From positions 645,376-709,375 of the forward strand of contig JAEWQV010000016.1 in NCBI GenBank assembly GCA_023399055.1: a DNA stretch of 64,000 bases. The letters run 5' to 3'. A program made the translations under genes and the position numbers. Position 1 is the first letter of the stretch, and each line of letters opens with the position of its first letter. This DNA comes from Bacillota bacterium. Lineage in GTDB: Bacteria; Bacillota; Clostridia; Lachnospirales; Lachnospiraceae. The notes beneath the pieces are model-generated. The model was not told the origin of the DNA, ran no database searches, and was given only the letters and a program-made list of their open reading frames with translations. Below, piece by piece: positions 8,115 to 17,213 of this stretch.

Positions 8115-8159
8115 AATGAATCTAATTTTAATGAAACTAATTTTAATGAAACTAATAAA
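8115..8159. repeat. Three tandem 15-bp AT-rich repeats
   Basis: Units aatgaatctaatttt (8115-8129), aatgaaactaatttt (8130-8144) and aatgaaactaataaa (8145-8159) lie head to tail in the spacer between the trx promoter and the PfkB gene. They are non-coding and their function is unknown. Confidence 0.85.
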
Positions 8160-8257
8160 TAGATACTAAGGATTAAGGCTGTTAATAAACATAATAGATG
8201 AAATGTAGAATAATACCTATTATAAATAGCTTTTACTTTAAGATATAACTAACAATT

Positions 8258-9142
8258 TCATGTTCCTTGTATCTTATGTATTTGCTCCAAGGTCGGTGGA
8301 TTTAACGGAATAGGAAAGTTCTCGCAAGCACAGCCTGCGGTTGCACAAGCAAAACGTACGAGCTCATCATCGTCCATACCCATATGAAGTGCATAGATGG
8401 TTCCTGCCTTAAAGCTATCACCAGCGCCTAAAGTACTAACAACATTGACCTCATAAGGTTTAAAATATTTTGGCTCTTGATTCTTCCGTCCATACATAAC
8501 ATCGTTTTCTCCAAATGTAAAAATAATTAAACCTTCAGAATGTTGGGTATACAACTCATAGAGTTCCTGAATAGTTTTATTTGGGTAAGCATCCCTAAGG
8601 TGCTGATGGGAGATTGCATTCACAGAACAGTGTTTATTTAATTGGCTGTCATAAGCACAATCGATGGTGGCAAATTGTTTCTTGTATTTTTGACATAGGG
8701 TAACGATTTGTTCGCCAAAATATGGATCCGTACCAACTACAGTGCAGTTTTTAATACTTTCTTCGTCTGGTTGCTCATACCAAGGCAGTTCACGGCTGAA
8801 ATATTTTCCGAACTGGCCAAAAACGGTACGGGTGTTTTGATCAATAATTACATGATCAATGACACCTTGAAAACCTTTCTCATTTATTAGCTTGCTGGTA
8901 TCGACGAATTTGTTGTTAAAATAGTCCAGGATAAGTTCCGCATTATCTTCGCCTAAGTGAGTGCCACCCAAAACAAGGTTACATCCAAGCGATGCAATGA
9001 TTGCTGCAGCTGTTCCGGTTTCACCACCCAGCAAATGGTATCTTTCCTTTATTTCTGCATAACCATCTGCTTTTGGGTATTGACCATACAGTAGAAAACT
9101 TTGTGTTGTCATTATCTGTCCATAAAGATAAATATAATTCAT
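8258..9142 (-). CDS. PfkB-family carbohydrate kinase
   Basis: The product (294 aa from the chosen start) belongs to the ribokinase/PfkB family of ATP-dependent sugar or nucleoside kinases. Visible marks are LLGGETGTAAAIIASLG near the N-terminus and the C-terminal ATP/anion-hole motif STLGAGDSFKAG, with the catalytic aspartate. The start ATG at 9142 has GGAGG eight bases upstream; the longer frame from 9172 would place the ribosome site inside the gene. The substrate cannot be read from sequence. No sugar pathway gene is adjacent. Confidence 0.85.
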   Translation of the reverse strand: MNYIYLYGQIMTTQSFLLYGQYPKADGYAEIKERYHLLGGETGTAAAIIASLGCNLVLGGTHLGEDNAELILDYFNNKFVDTSKLINEKGFQGVIDHVIIDQNTRTVFGQFGKYFSRELPWYEQPDEESIKNCTVVGTDPYFGEQIVTLCQKYKKQFATIDCAYDSQLNKHCSVNAISHQHLRDAYPNKTIQELYELYTQHSEGLIIFTFGENDVMYGRKNQEPKYFKPYEVNVVSTLGAGDSFKAGTIYALHMGMDDDELVRFACATAGCACENFPIPLNPPTLEQIHKIQGT

Positions 9143-9441
9143 GGTAAAGCCTCCGATTGACTTTGATTTCATAGAGTCCCCATTTATCTAGCAAATGATT
9201 TCTATGTTTAGCTCAATTATAAATGATGCATTACTTTTTTTTCCATGTATATAATAATGTAAAAAACGCTGATTAATGTGTTAAATTGTAATTGTCATGT
9301 ACCGGCTTAGCTATAAGCTCGAGTTCTCCTAGCTACAGCTTACTTTAGTTGTATAGAGGGTGGACAAGGAACTCTAATCTGTGATATATATTAGCATATA
9401 GTGGTAAATTGATAAAAACATACTTGTAGAAAGGGACGAAC

Positions 9442-10320
9442 ATGTGGAAATATTGGATCAATACTATTTGTAAGCACGCTAAATTTATTGGGGTTATAGG
9501 TTTTATCTGTACATTCTTTAGTGATCTTCCTATTTTTAAATGGTTATGTTTCTTTGCTTTGCTTGTAGTAGTTGAAATAATCTTAAATTTTCCGTTAATT
9601 AAATGCTCTATACTTCAAATGATAGGCATTGTAAAAGTGGAAAAAAAATATGGGCAAGATATACCGAGTATTGAAAACTATAAGAGCGAGGTCCAATATG
9701 ATTTACCCTTTGAGGGAGAGTGGACCGTCGTAAATGGTTGTTTTACGAAGGATTTTTCACATTCCTGGGAAATACCTACACAACGATATGCATATGATTT
9801 TTTAATTCTTGATGAAAATGGGAAATCAAATAGAAATCAAATAAAGAATGTCACAGATTACTATTGCTATGACCAACCCATTTTAGCTCCTGCTGATGGG
9901 GTTGTTGAAGATATAGTAAACAATGCGGAAGATAGTGTAATAATTGGTAAAGGTAGATTTTTTAGAAGGTCAAGTCATATAGCTGGAAATTATATTTTAC
10001 TTAAGCACAATGAAAATGAGTATAGTATGTTAGCGCATTTAAAAAAGGATAGCATAGTGACTGAGGTCGGAGAAAAAGTACATAGAGGCCAAAAGATAGC
10101 AACCTGTGGAAATACGGGGAATTCTACAGAGCCGCACCTGCATTTTCAGTTACAAACTGGTAGGAGTTTTTATTATAGTGCAGGACTTCCGATTCGCTTT
10201 TCTAAAGTAAATCTTAGCATGCCTTCAAACTATAAGAACATAGATCCTCGCCCCAATATGGATATTAGTAAAGTACCGGATGGGTTAATCACTCGTGGAT
10301 ATAATGTTTCAAATAAGTGA
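9442..10320 (+). CDS. M23-family (LytM-like) peptidase with N-terminal membrane segments
   Basis: Two hydrophobic segments (about residues 14-32 and 35-52) anchor a C-terminal M23 domain. The second zinc motif is clear (EPHLHFQ), as are the GDxVxxGQ-like turn (GEKVHRGQKIATCGNTGNS) and AHLKKDS. The usual HxxxD first motif is not canonical: the aspartate is in QRYAYDFL with arginine at the -4 position, while a histidine lies further upstream in SHSWE. Either an alternative ligand is used or the enzyme is altered. The expected role is cutting peptidoglycan peptide links at the cell surface. Confidence 0.78.
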   Translation: MWKYWINTICKHAKFIGVIGFICTFFSDLPIFKWLCFFALLVVVEIILNFPLIKCSILQMIGIVKVEKKYGQDIPSIENYKSEVQYDLPFEGEWTVVNGCFTKDFSHSWEIPTQRYAYDFLILDENGKSNRNQIKNVTDYYCYDQPILAPADGVVEDIVNNAEDSVIIGKGRFFRRSSHIAGNYILLKHNENEYSMLAHLKKDSIVTEVGEKVHRGQKIATCGNTGNSTEPHLHFQLQTGRSFYYSAGLPIRFSKVNLSMPSNYKNIDPRPNMDISKVPDGLITRGYNVSNK

Positions 10321-10386
10321 AATGCCAGTTAAATTAACAATTGAGTTGCAATATACTTACGAATTCAGATTTAAAGGAGAAATTTT

Positions 10387-11127
10387 ATGAATGAGACGAT
10401 GAAGCAGATAAGGGAAAGAAAGTCAGTAAGGGTATTTGAGGATAGAGGAATAGAAGAGGGTATCAAGAAGGAAATCCTGCAGGCTGCGTTTGAAGCCCCA
10501 ACGGCTGGAAACATGATGTTGTATTTCATCCTTGATATAACAGATAAAGAGCTAAAAGAAAAGTTGGCTGTGCTTTGTGACAATCAACCCTTTATTGCAA
10601 AAGCTTCATTAGTTTTAGTGTTCTTGGCAGACTATCAACGATGGTATGACACATTTGTTTATGAAGGATGTGATCCCAGAACACCCGGAGAGGGTGACAT
10701 TTTGCTTGCATGCGCAGACGCTATAATTGCCGCACAGAACACGGTAGTGGCAGCAGAGTCTTTTGGTGTTGGTTCCTGTTATATCGGTGATATTATTGAG
10801 AATTATGAGGAGGTAAAAAGGGTACTGAACCTTCCAGCTTATGTGCTTCCAGCTGCAATGTTAGTATATGGATATCCAACCGAGGGACAGAAGAATCGTA
10901 AAAAGCCATCCAGATATGAGGAAGAATATATTGTACACGAGAATACTTACAAGAAATTAAGCCAGGTAGAGCATCGCTCAATGCATGAAAAGCGAGAAGC
11001 AGATTCAGGACATACGGATGTCAATCTTACGGATAAACTTCAGGCTTTTTGTAAGAGAAAATATATGTCAGAGTTTTGCAAAGAAATGAATCGTTCGGCA
11101 ACGGAATATCTAAATAACTTTAGATAG
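10387..11127 (+). CDS. Nitroreductase-family FMN oxidoreductase
   Basis: The N-terminus IRERKSVRVFEDRGI is the FMN-phosphate-binding start typical of nitroreductases, followed by EAPTAGNMMLYFILDI and the GVGSCYIGDIIENYEEVK segment near the end of the core. The 246-residue length is at the long end; the last ~50 residues, with a cysteine (KLQAFCKRKYMSEFCKEM), form an extra tail. It would use NAD(P)H and FMN to reduce nitro compounds, quinones or flavin; the substrate is unknown. AAAGGAG precedes the ATG. Confidence 0.88.
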   Translation: MNETMKQIRERKSVRVFEDRGIEEGIKKEILQAAFEAPTAGNMMLYFILDITDKELKEKLAVLCDNQPFIAKASLVLVFLADYQRWYDTFVYEGCDPRTPGEGDILLACADAIIAAQNTVVAAESFGVGSCYIGDIIENYEEVKRVLNLPAYVLPAAMLVYGYPTEGQKNRKKPSRYEEEYIVHENTYKKLSQVEHRSMHEKREADSGHTDVNLTDKLQAFCKRKYMSEFCKEMNRSATEYLNNFR

Positions 11128-11140
11128 GTTATATGAAGGG

Positions 11141-11216
11141 GCTGTAGCAAAGGACTACTATGTATAGAAAAAGAGATACTCACTATTCTAAATACATAGT
11201 AGCCCTTTGCTATAGC
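11141..11216. terminator. Long hairpin terminator between convergent genes
   Basis: A 25-bp near-perfect inverted repeat (11141-11165 with 11192-11216, two G-T mismatches) with a 26-base loop is followed by CTTTTTT on the plus strand. It separates the nitroreductase and the convergent methyltransferase gene. The arm core tagcaaagg...ctac resembles hairpins at 13203-13253 and 41685-41735. Confidence 0.75.
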
Positions 11217-11240
11217 TTTTTTAGTGTCATCTTAAGATAT

Positions 11241-12074
11241 TTATTTAGTTAAAACAGCGCAAATAATATTGTTATCGGTAGTGTAATCTTTACCTGCTAC
11301 ATCATTGTACAAATCAATTTTACCAAAGCCGGCCTTCTGCAGTTCAGAGGTCAAAGACTCTACAGGAAAGCAGTGTTCCCAGATGTTATAGCAATTGATC
11401 ATCTCCTCCTCAATTACTACGGTTTGATTAAGTATAGTATTATCTTCCTCATAGCGATAAAAGGAATTTAGGCAAAGGTGTTTCTGCTTGCTCCAAAAAC
11501 CACCATTTGCATGATATTGCCAGTCGTTTTTTTCTTCTTTTCCTTGATGCTGCTTTGGCGTGAATACATCTAAGACAAGTTTTCCGCCTGGCTTAAGGGC
11601 GGTATAAATCTTGCTTAATAACGTGGATCTGTCCTTTGTTGATAAAACACCATAATCACAGTAGATTAGGGTTACAATATCAAAGGCAGCTACATAGTCA
11701 AGGGTTAAATAATCTTGGTAAAAATATTGTATGTTACTGTTATTAAGCGAAGTTTGTTCCTTTGCATAGGAGATGGAACGTTTCGAAAAATCGATTCCGG
11801 TAACCTGATAACCTGCATTACTAAATCTTTCAGCATATAGACCAGGTCCGCAGCCTAAATCTAATAAAGTATTGAAATGAGCCGGGGGTGCAATGTTTGT
11901 AATCCAACACACAGACTTGTCGATAAATTCGGACTTACGACTTGCTGCGTCCCAATCTGTATTTAAATGGGCTTCTAATAAGCTTATTGAGATATGGTCA
12001 TCATTCCAAAATTGATTGGTACTATTCTCATATAATAATGGTTTTGTAAGATAAGGGGTTAATTTTTCAAACAT
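11241..12074 (-). CDS. Class I SAM-dependent methyltransferase
   Basis: Motif I (LLDLGCGPG, residues ~70-78 from the chosen start) and the GIDFSKRSI acidic strand mark a Rossmann-fold SAM methyltransferase; KPGGKLVLDVFTP is the post-core motif. The start is put at ATG 12074 because GGAGGA lies just before it; the longer frame from 12086 would use an ATG with no ribosome site. The product is 277 aa and the substrate is not evident. It follows a GNAT gene by about 25 bases on the same strand, so the two may be co-transcribed. Confidence 0.83.
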   Translation of the reverse strand: MFEKLTPYLTKPLLYENSTNQFWNDDHISISLLEAHLNTDWDAASRKSEFIDKSVCWITNIAPPAHFNTLLDLGCGPGLYAERFSNAGYQVTGIDFSKRSISYAKEQTSLNNSNIQYFYQDYLTLDYVAAFDIVTLIYCDYGVLSTKDRSTLLSKIYTALKPGGKLVLDVFTPKQHQGKEEKNDWQYHANGGFWSKQKHLCLNSFYRYEEDNTILNQTVVIEEEMINCYNIWEHCFPVESLTSELQKAGFGKIDLYNDVAGKDYTTDNNIICAVLTK

Positions 12075-12110
12075 GTTTTCCTCCATAATGTGAAATTATT
12101 AATTGTATAC

Positions 12111-12986
12111 TTATGCATGGGATAGTTCTGGGAACATCAATTTATGTTCTTCAAAGTCTCCAAAATCTTTTCCTAATAGAAATAGGGTTGTATCTTCTTT
12201 CTTTCGTTCAGTTCTAGTATAATCTGCTTTATTTAGTGGTGTAAACTCCAGTGTTACTTTTTTAATCTGTTGACCAAAGGATTTGATAGTCTGCTCTAGA
12301 TCTGCCTTTTCTGGTGAAAAAACATTGAAAAGCTTAAGCTGATCCTCGTCAATCTCGGCAATAACATAAGCATTTTGACTCTCAATGAAGAATACATTAT
12401 TGTTCATGAACTTGGTGACATAGAACATAATGAGCTCTACATTAAACCTTGAATCCAGGCTGCTATTACCTACACTGCTATTGATAGCTTCTTCAAGCGC
12501 TTTCCAGTCTTCTTTGTCGTTCATTGGAATAGGAATAGCAATGAATTCGGTCTGAGTGTCTATATCTTTCGTGTACTGATATTCTTTACCTTCATGAAAG
12601 CCAAACTTGGGGTAGAAGTTAAGAACAGTATCATTTGCAAAGAGGAACATACCATCTACATTACTTTTGAAATCCTTGAGTACTTCCTCCATAAGAAATC
12701 TGCTTAGTCCTTGATTGCGATGTGACTCTTTGGTCATAACGGTACCAATTTGCAAATATCGTTTCATAGTTCCGTTATACTCAAAATCCATGATATTTAC
12801 TGAAACATTAGCAACTACAACACCTCTATCAACGATGGAATAAGGAATGTATTTTTCGCCCCAATACCCATTTTGATACCAATCTTCAAAATTGAGAGCA
12901 AAGATTTCACCAGCAAGATTATTAAAGCTATTTCTGAGTAAGGCGTTGTCTTGATAAGCCTTTACTATAGCATAGTTACTATTCAT
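12111..12986 (-). CDS. GNAT-family N-acetyltransferase
   Basis: The acetyl-CoA-binding motif A is visible as TVMTKESHRNQGLSRFLMEEVL (about residues 83-104), with the Q/RxxGxG/S-type loop QGLS. The 291-residue length includes a C-terminal ~140-residue extension of unknown role. Its ribosome site AAGGAGAT overlaps the end of a small upstream frame, which ends across its start codon, suggesting coupling. Substrate unknown. Confidence 0.8.
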   Translation of the reverse strand: MNSNYAIVKAYQDNALLRNSFNNLAGEIFALNFEDWYQNGYWGEKYIPYSIVDRGVVVANVSVNIMDFEYNGTMKRYLQIGTVMTKESHRNQGLSRFLMEEVLKDFKSNVDGMFLFANDTVLNFYPKFGFHEGKEYQYTKDIDTQTEFIAIPIPMNDKEDWKALEEAINSSVGNSSLDSRFNVELIMFYVTKFMNNNVFFIESQNAYVIAEIDEDQLKLFNVFSPEKADLEQTIKSFGQQIKKVTLEFTPLNKADYTRTERKKEDTTLFLLGKDFGDFEEHKLMFPELSHA

Positions 12987-13206
12987 AGTTAAAATCTCCT
13001 TGTATTAATATTTCAATATTATGTTCTAGGGGATTGTTACGAATAACAACCTTTCCTGTTTTTTCTAATTGCTTTTCTTTGCTTCGCGTAATATTCAGTA
13101 ACTCTGCTACTATTTTATCTGTTCTAACCTTTAATTCAAAGGCATTTTCAATAAGTAGCTGATCGCCTGATTGAAAACAGATTGGTTCATAATCTCGGAT
13201 CTGCAA
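12979..13206 (-). CDS. Possible small gene upstream of and coupled to the GNAT
   Basis: A 75-residue frame with a protein-like composition (ending PLEHNIEILIQGDFNYE) begins at a TTG and overlaps the GNAT start by eight bases. No clear ribosome site precedes the TTG; a hairpin (13203-13216 with 13240-13253) lies across the start. It may be a real leader gene, the remnant of a longer one, or chance. I recognise no family. Confidence 0.35.
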   Translation of the reverse strand: MQIRDYEPICFQSGDQLLIENAFELKVRTDKIVAELLNITRSKEKQLEKTGKVVIRNNPLEHNIEILIQGDFNYE

Positions 13207-13253
13207 AGGCTATTACATAATTTTTATTCTTTTACATTTGCAATAGCCTTTGC
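13203..13253. repeat. 14-bp inverted repeat at the head of the GNAT/methyltransferase transcript
   Basis: gcaaaggctattac (13203-13216) pairs with gcaatagcctttgc (13240-13253), with one G-T pair and a 23-base AT-rich loop. It has no T-run on the minus strand at the right place for a terminator. The arm resembles those of the hairpins at 11141-11216 and 41685-41735. Confidence 0.6.
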
Positions 13254-13710
13254 TATGCAAAATAAACGGGAGTGGTCATAAAAGCTATTTCTTTCTTTAT
13301 CATAATGAATACTATTTTAGCGAAGGAGTGTGAATATCACTACCTCATATTTTTTTATAATAAAAAATGAGTTGTTTCACTGGGGTTGGATATTTCATGC
13401 AAGTGGAACAAAAAGACGTTTCACTTGTATAAAAGTTATCCTTAGAAACCAAGCTTTCAGGACTAATTTATGAAATATTTAACTTCGTTCTGAATAGTTA
13501 CAAATTTATTAGGTTGACATAGTAACCCTTACAATACTAGTATAGAATAATAGTTAAAAATTAGTAAAATACATAGAAGTAAGGAATCAGTCCCTAATGT
13601 CATGTAATCATATCAAAAAAGCGTAGATACCTTAGAAAATCTATTAGGGTATCGGGGAGAAACGCTTCATTTGGCAGGAACATTGATTTAAAGTGAGAAG
13701 GAGAAACAAT
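13254..13710. promoter_or_regulatory. Upstream region of the alpha-galactosidase gene with several hairpins
   Basis: There is no gene here. The region holds a hairpin caagtggaac/gtttcacttg (13400-13409, 13418-13427), a 24-base block beginning ttatcctta (near 13435) that recurs at about 42735, and a promoter candidate TTGACA (13514-13519) with an 18-base gap to TAGTAT. Closer to the gene a folded leader pairs gcgt/acgc and gatacc/ggtatc (13621-13665). No T-run follows, so the leader fold is not a plain terminator. I see no clear LacI operator palindrome. Confidence 0.4.
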
Positions 13711-15906
13711 ATGGGAATTAAGTTTTATGAACAGGAAAGAGTATTTAAATTAGATACACCAAAGACAAGCTATCTCATTGGAATTATTGATGAGGAGGGT
13801 TTTGTAGGACATATCTACTATGGCAATAAAATAGAGGATTATAACCTACAGTACTTAATGAGACTGGAAGAAAACCCGTATATACCGTCTAAGAACAATC
13901 GAGATCGGTTGTCTTTTTACGATTGCTTTCCAACCGAGTATTCTACGCATGGAATAGGCGATTTTAGGGAAGATTGTATTGCAATTGAGACTCTTAGCGG
14001 ACACACTTCTTTGCAGCTAGGCTATATTTCACATAAGATATATACAGGTAAACCAAGCCTTGAAGCCCTGCCTGCAACCTTTGGTGATGAAGAAGCTTGT
14101 ACTACATTAGAGTTATTGTGTAAAGATAACACGTTAAATCTGGAGGTAACCCTTACCTACACAGTTTTTGAAGATGTAGATGCAGTTACCAGAAGTGTAA
14201 AAATAATAAATAATGGAACAGAAGCAATTTATTTAACAAAGGCCTTATCAGCCTGTCTGGACATGGATAATCTGGAGTTTGACCTAATAACACTGCATGG
14301 TTCCTGGGCAAGAGAGCGTCATATTCAAAGAAAATCAGTTGGATATGGGAAGCAGAGCACATCTTCTATTCGAGGAGAATCCAGTCATCAAGATCATCCC
14401 TTTATGGCATTAGCTTCTAAGAATACAACACAGGATATGGGTGAGATATATGGATTTAATCTAGTTTATTCAGGTAATTTTTTAGCAAGTGTTGAAATGA
14501 GCCAGTTTGATAATATTAGAGCTGTTATGGGGATTCATCCCTATGATTTTAGATGGAAATTAGAATCAGGAGCCAGCTTCCAAACCCCAGAAGTAGTTTT
14601 AACATATTCTGAAGAAGGCATTGGAGGAATGAGCAGGAATTTTCATGATTTATACCGAAAACATTTAATTAGAGGTGAATATAAGGATAAGAAGCGTCCG
14701 ATTTTGATTAATAACTGGGAAGCGACTTACTTTAATTTTGATACTGAAAAGTTAATAAGTATTGCAAAAGAAGCTGCGTCCCTAGGGATCGAAATGCTTG
14801 TAATGGATGATGGCTGGTTTGGCAGCAGAAGCAGTGATAATATGGCATTAGGGGACTGGGTGGTTAATGAAGAGAAACTTCAGGGTGGATTAAAATATCT
14901 TGTGGATGAAGTAAATAAACTGGGTATGAAGTTTGGTATTTGGTTTGAGCCAGAGATGGTATCACCGGATTCCGATTTATACAGAGCACATCCTGATTGG
15001 GCGATAGCAGTTCCAGGAAGAACAGCCGGACTTTCGCGTAATCAGTATGTACTGGACTTCTCAAGAAAAGAAGTGATTGACTATATTTACGATAGTATTG
15101 CAACGATATTAAGAGGAGCTAACATCGAATATGTAAAATGGGATATGAACAGACCGCTAAGTGATATCGGAAGTTTGGAGCTTCCTGCCGACCGACAAGG
15201 TGAGTTGTACCATCGTTATGTACTTGGGGTATATGAATTACAGAACAGTTTGATTAAAGAATTCCCATACCTATTATTAGAAAATTGTTCAGGAGGTGGG
15301 GCGAGATTCGATGCAGGTATGCTATTTTATAGTCCGCAGATTTGGTGTTCCGATGATACAGATGCAATAGAAAGACTTTCCATTCAGGAAGGTACTGCCA
15401 TGGTATATCCATTATCAGCAATGGGTGCTCATGTAAGTGATTGTCCTAACCATACAGTGGGAAGAAATACACCGTTTGAAACCAGAGGATATGTTGCGTT
15501 AGCAGGAACCTTTGGATATGAATTGGATGTTACAAAGATTCCAATGGAAGACAGGACTATGATTCCACATCAGATAAGGACGTATCACAAGTTTAATGGT
15601 CTGATTAGAACAGGGGATTACTACCGTATAGCTTCCTATTCCAGTAATCATCAATATGACTGCTGGCAAATTGTATCAAAGGATAAATCCGAATCACTGG
15701 TGACTTTCATTCAGGTAATGAACAGGGCTAACTACCATAGTAGAAAGATTCGGCTAAAGGGGCTTGACCCATTAAAACAGTACAGAATAGAAGGTTCAGA
15801 AGTAGTTAATTACGGAAGTACCTTAATGAATGCAGGCATTGTAATAGAAAACCCCTGGGGTGACTTTAAAGGCAAGTTAATTCATCTGGCAGCAGAAGCG
15901 GACTAA
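13711..15906 (+). CDS. GH36 alpha-galactosidase
   Basis: The 731-residue enzyme hydrolyses alpha-1,6-galactosyl groups; here it would strip galactose from imported galactomannan oligosaccharides (or raffinose-type sugars). It has the N-terminal beta-sandwich, the (beta/alpha)8 barrel with VMDDGWFGSR, nucleophile D478 (KWDMNR) and acid/base D548 (CSDDTDAIER), and no signal peptide, so it is cytoplasmic. ATG 13711 is the start: AAGGAGA at 13698-13704 lies before it, while the GTG at 13693 does not have a site. The LacI gene follows and the mannan operon is 2.6 kb away. Confidence 0.95.
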   Translation: MGIKFYEQERVFKLDTPKTSYLIGIIDEEGFVGHIYYGNKIEDYNLQYLMRLEENPYIPSKNNRDRLSFYDCFPTEYSTHGIGDFREDCIAIETLSGHTSLQLGYISHKIYTGKPSLEALPATFGDEEACTTLELLCKDNTLNLEVTLTYTVFEDVDAVTRSVKIINNGTEAIYLTKALSACLDMDNLEFDLITLHGSWARERHIQRKSVGYGKQSTSSIRGESSHQDHPFMALASKNTTQDMGEIYGFNLVYSGNFLASVEMSQFDNIRAVMGIHPYDFRWKLESGASFQTPEVVLTYSEEGIGGMSRNFHDLYRKHLIRGEYKDKKRPILINNWEATYFNFDTEKLISIAKEAASLGIEMLVMDDGWFGSRSSDNMALGDWVVNEEKLQGGLKYLVDEVNKLGMKFGIWFEPEMVSPDSDLYRAHPDWAIAVPGRTAGLSRNQYVLDFSRKEVIDYIYDSIATILRGANIEYVKWDMNRPLSDIGSLELPADRQGELYHRYVLGVYELQNSLIKEFPYLLLENCSGGGARFDAGMLFYSPQIWCSDDTDAIERLSIQEGTAMVYPLSAMGAHVSDCPNHTVGRNTPFETRGYVALAGTFGYELDVTKIPMEDRTMIPHQIRTYHKFNGLIRTGDYYRIASYSSNHQYDCWQIVSKDKSESLVTFIQVMNRANYHSRKIRLKGLDPLKQYRIEGSEVVNYGSTLMNAGIVIENPWGDFKGKLIHLAAEAD

Positions 15907-16029
15907 TTGTAAGTTACTTACATATCTCTGTGTGATGCATAGAAAAGAATCAGTTATCCTTCAAAAGAAACTCATATGGCTGGACTATTTTATCGCTTTG
16001 TTAATTGAATACATTAATGATTCTGTCTG

Positions 16030-16058
16030 TTGACAAAGGAATACCCTTTTATTAAAAT
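16030..16058 (+). promoter_or_regulatory. Promoter of the LacI-family gene
   Basis: TTGACA (16030-16035), a 17-base spacer and TAAAAT (16053-16058) form a good sigma-A promoter about 55 bases before the regulator start. Confidence 0.65.
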
Positions 16059-16115
16059 GAATATAGTTAAAAAAAAGTAAAAAACTACTTAAAAAAACTA
16101 AATAGGGGAATTTCG

Positions 16116-17135
16116 ATGGCAAAAAAGGTGAAAATGGCAAATATCGCATCTGAGTTAGGCGTAAGCACAGTAACCGTGTCAAAAGCACTGTCTGGACAAA
16201 AGGGTGTCAGCGAGGATATGAGAGAGAAAATTAAAGAACTCGCAAATCAGATGGGATATAAACAACCTGCCGTAATAAAAAGCACGAATAGGAATGAGAG
16301 TTACAATATTGGTATTATTGTACCTGATCGATACTTTGGTGAGTATGAATCATTCTACTGGAAGATGTATCAGGAAGTTGCTACGAAAGCATTCCAGAAA
16401 GAATGTTTTACAATGTTGGAGGTTATCAGTATAGAAGATGAGAAGAATTCAGTACTTCCAAAATTGATTAGAGAGAAAAAAGTTGATGGAGTTATTTTAA
16501 TCGGCAGACCCAATAATGGTTACATACAGAATCTTCGATCGGATGAGAGTATTCCAGTCCAATGTCTTGATTTTTTTGATGAAACCAGTAACTGTGATGC
16601 CGTAATTTCAGATGGATATTACGGTACCTATATGTTAATGAATTATCTATTCGATATGGGACATAAGGATATTGCTTATGTTGGTACTCTACTTTATACC
16701 GGTAGTATTAATGACAGGTATTTTGGATATTGTAAAGCAATGATGGAACATGGAATAAAAGTTTCCGAGGAATGGATTTTGGACGATCGTGATTGGGAGA
16801 CTGGAGATGTGGCTAGCTTTAAATTTGATTTTCCAGAGAAAATGCCGACAGCCTTTGTTTGTAATTGCGACCTTACAGCAAGTACTTTGATAAAGGCTTT
16901 AAGGGAAAGAGGGTACCGTATCCCGGAAGATATATCAATTGTAGGATTTGATAACTATCTTTATCCAGGACTTTGCGATATCGGTATAACTACCTATGAT
17001 GTTAATGTAAAAGAGATGGCACGTAGAAGCATTAACATGTTATTGAAAAAAATGAGTGGAGAAATATACAAATCAGGATTAAGTATTGTGGAAGGAAATA
17101 TTGTTTACAAGGACAGTGTTGCAAGACTTAATTAA
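16116..17135 (+). CDS. LacI-family transcriptional regulator
   Basis: The N-terminal helix-turn-helix and hinge (MANIASELGVSTVTVSKALSG) are typical of LacI/GalR; the rest is a periplasmic-binding-like sugar-sensing domain with the C-terminal PEDISIVGFDNYLYP motif. At 339 aa it is full length. Lying between alpha-galactosidase and the mannan operon it probably controls one or both in response to a mannan- or galactose-derived sugar (inference). It converges on the AraC gene. Confidence 0.93.
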   Translation: MAKKVKMANIASELGVSTVTVSKALSGQKGVSEDMREKIKELANQMGYKQPAVIKSTNRNESYNIGIIVPDRYFGEYESFYWKMYQEVATKAFQKECFTMLEVISIEDEKNSVLPKLIREKKVDGVILIGRPNNGYIQNLRSDESIPVQCLDFFDETSNCDAVISDGYYGTYMLMNYLFDMGHKDIAYVGTLLYTGSINDRYFGYCKAMMEHGIKVSEEWILDDRDWETGDVASFKFDFPEKMPTAFVCNCDLTASTLIKALRERGYRIPEDISIVGFDNYLYPGLCDIGITTYDVNVKEMARRSINMLLKKMSGEIYKSGLSIVEGNIVYKDSVARLN

Positions 17136-17213
17136 AATTGAAACTATTCAGGTCAGCATCCTTTATAGTTTAAATATACACAAATCAATACCTTGGGAAA
17201 TACGATTAAATGA

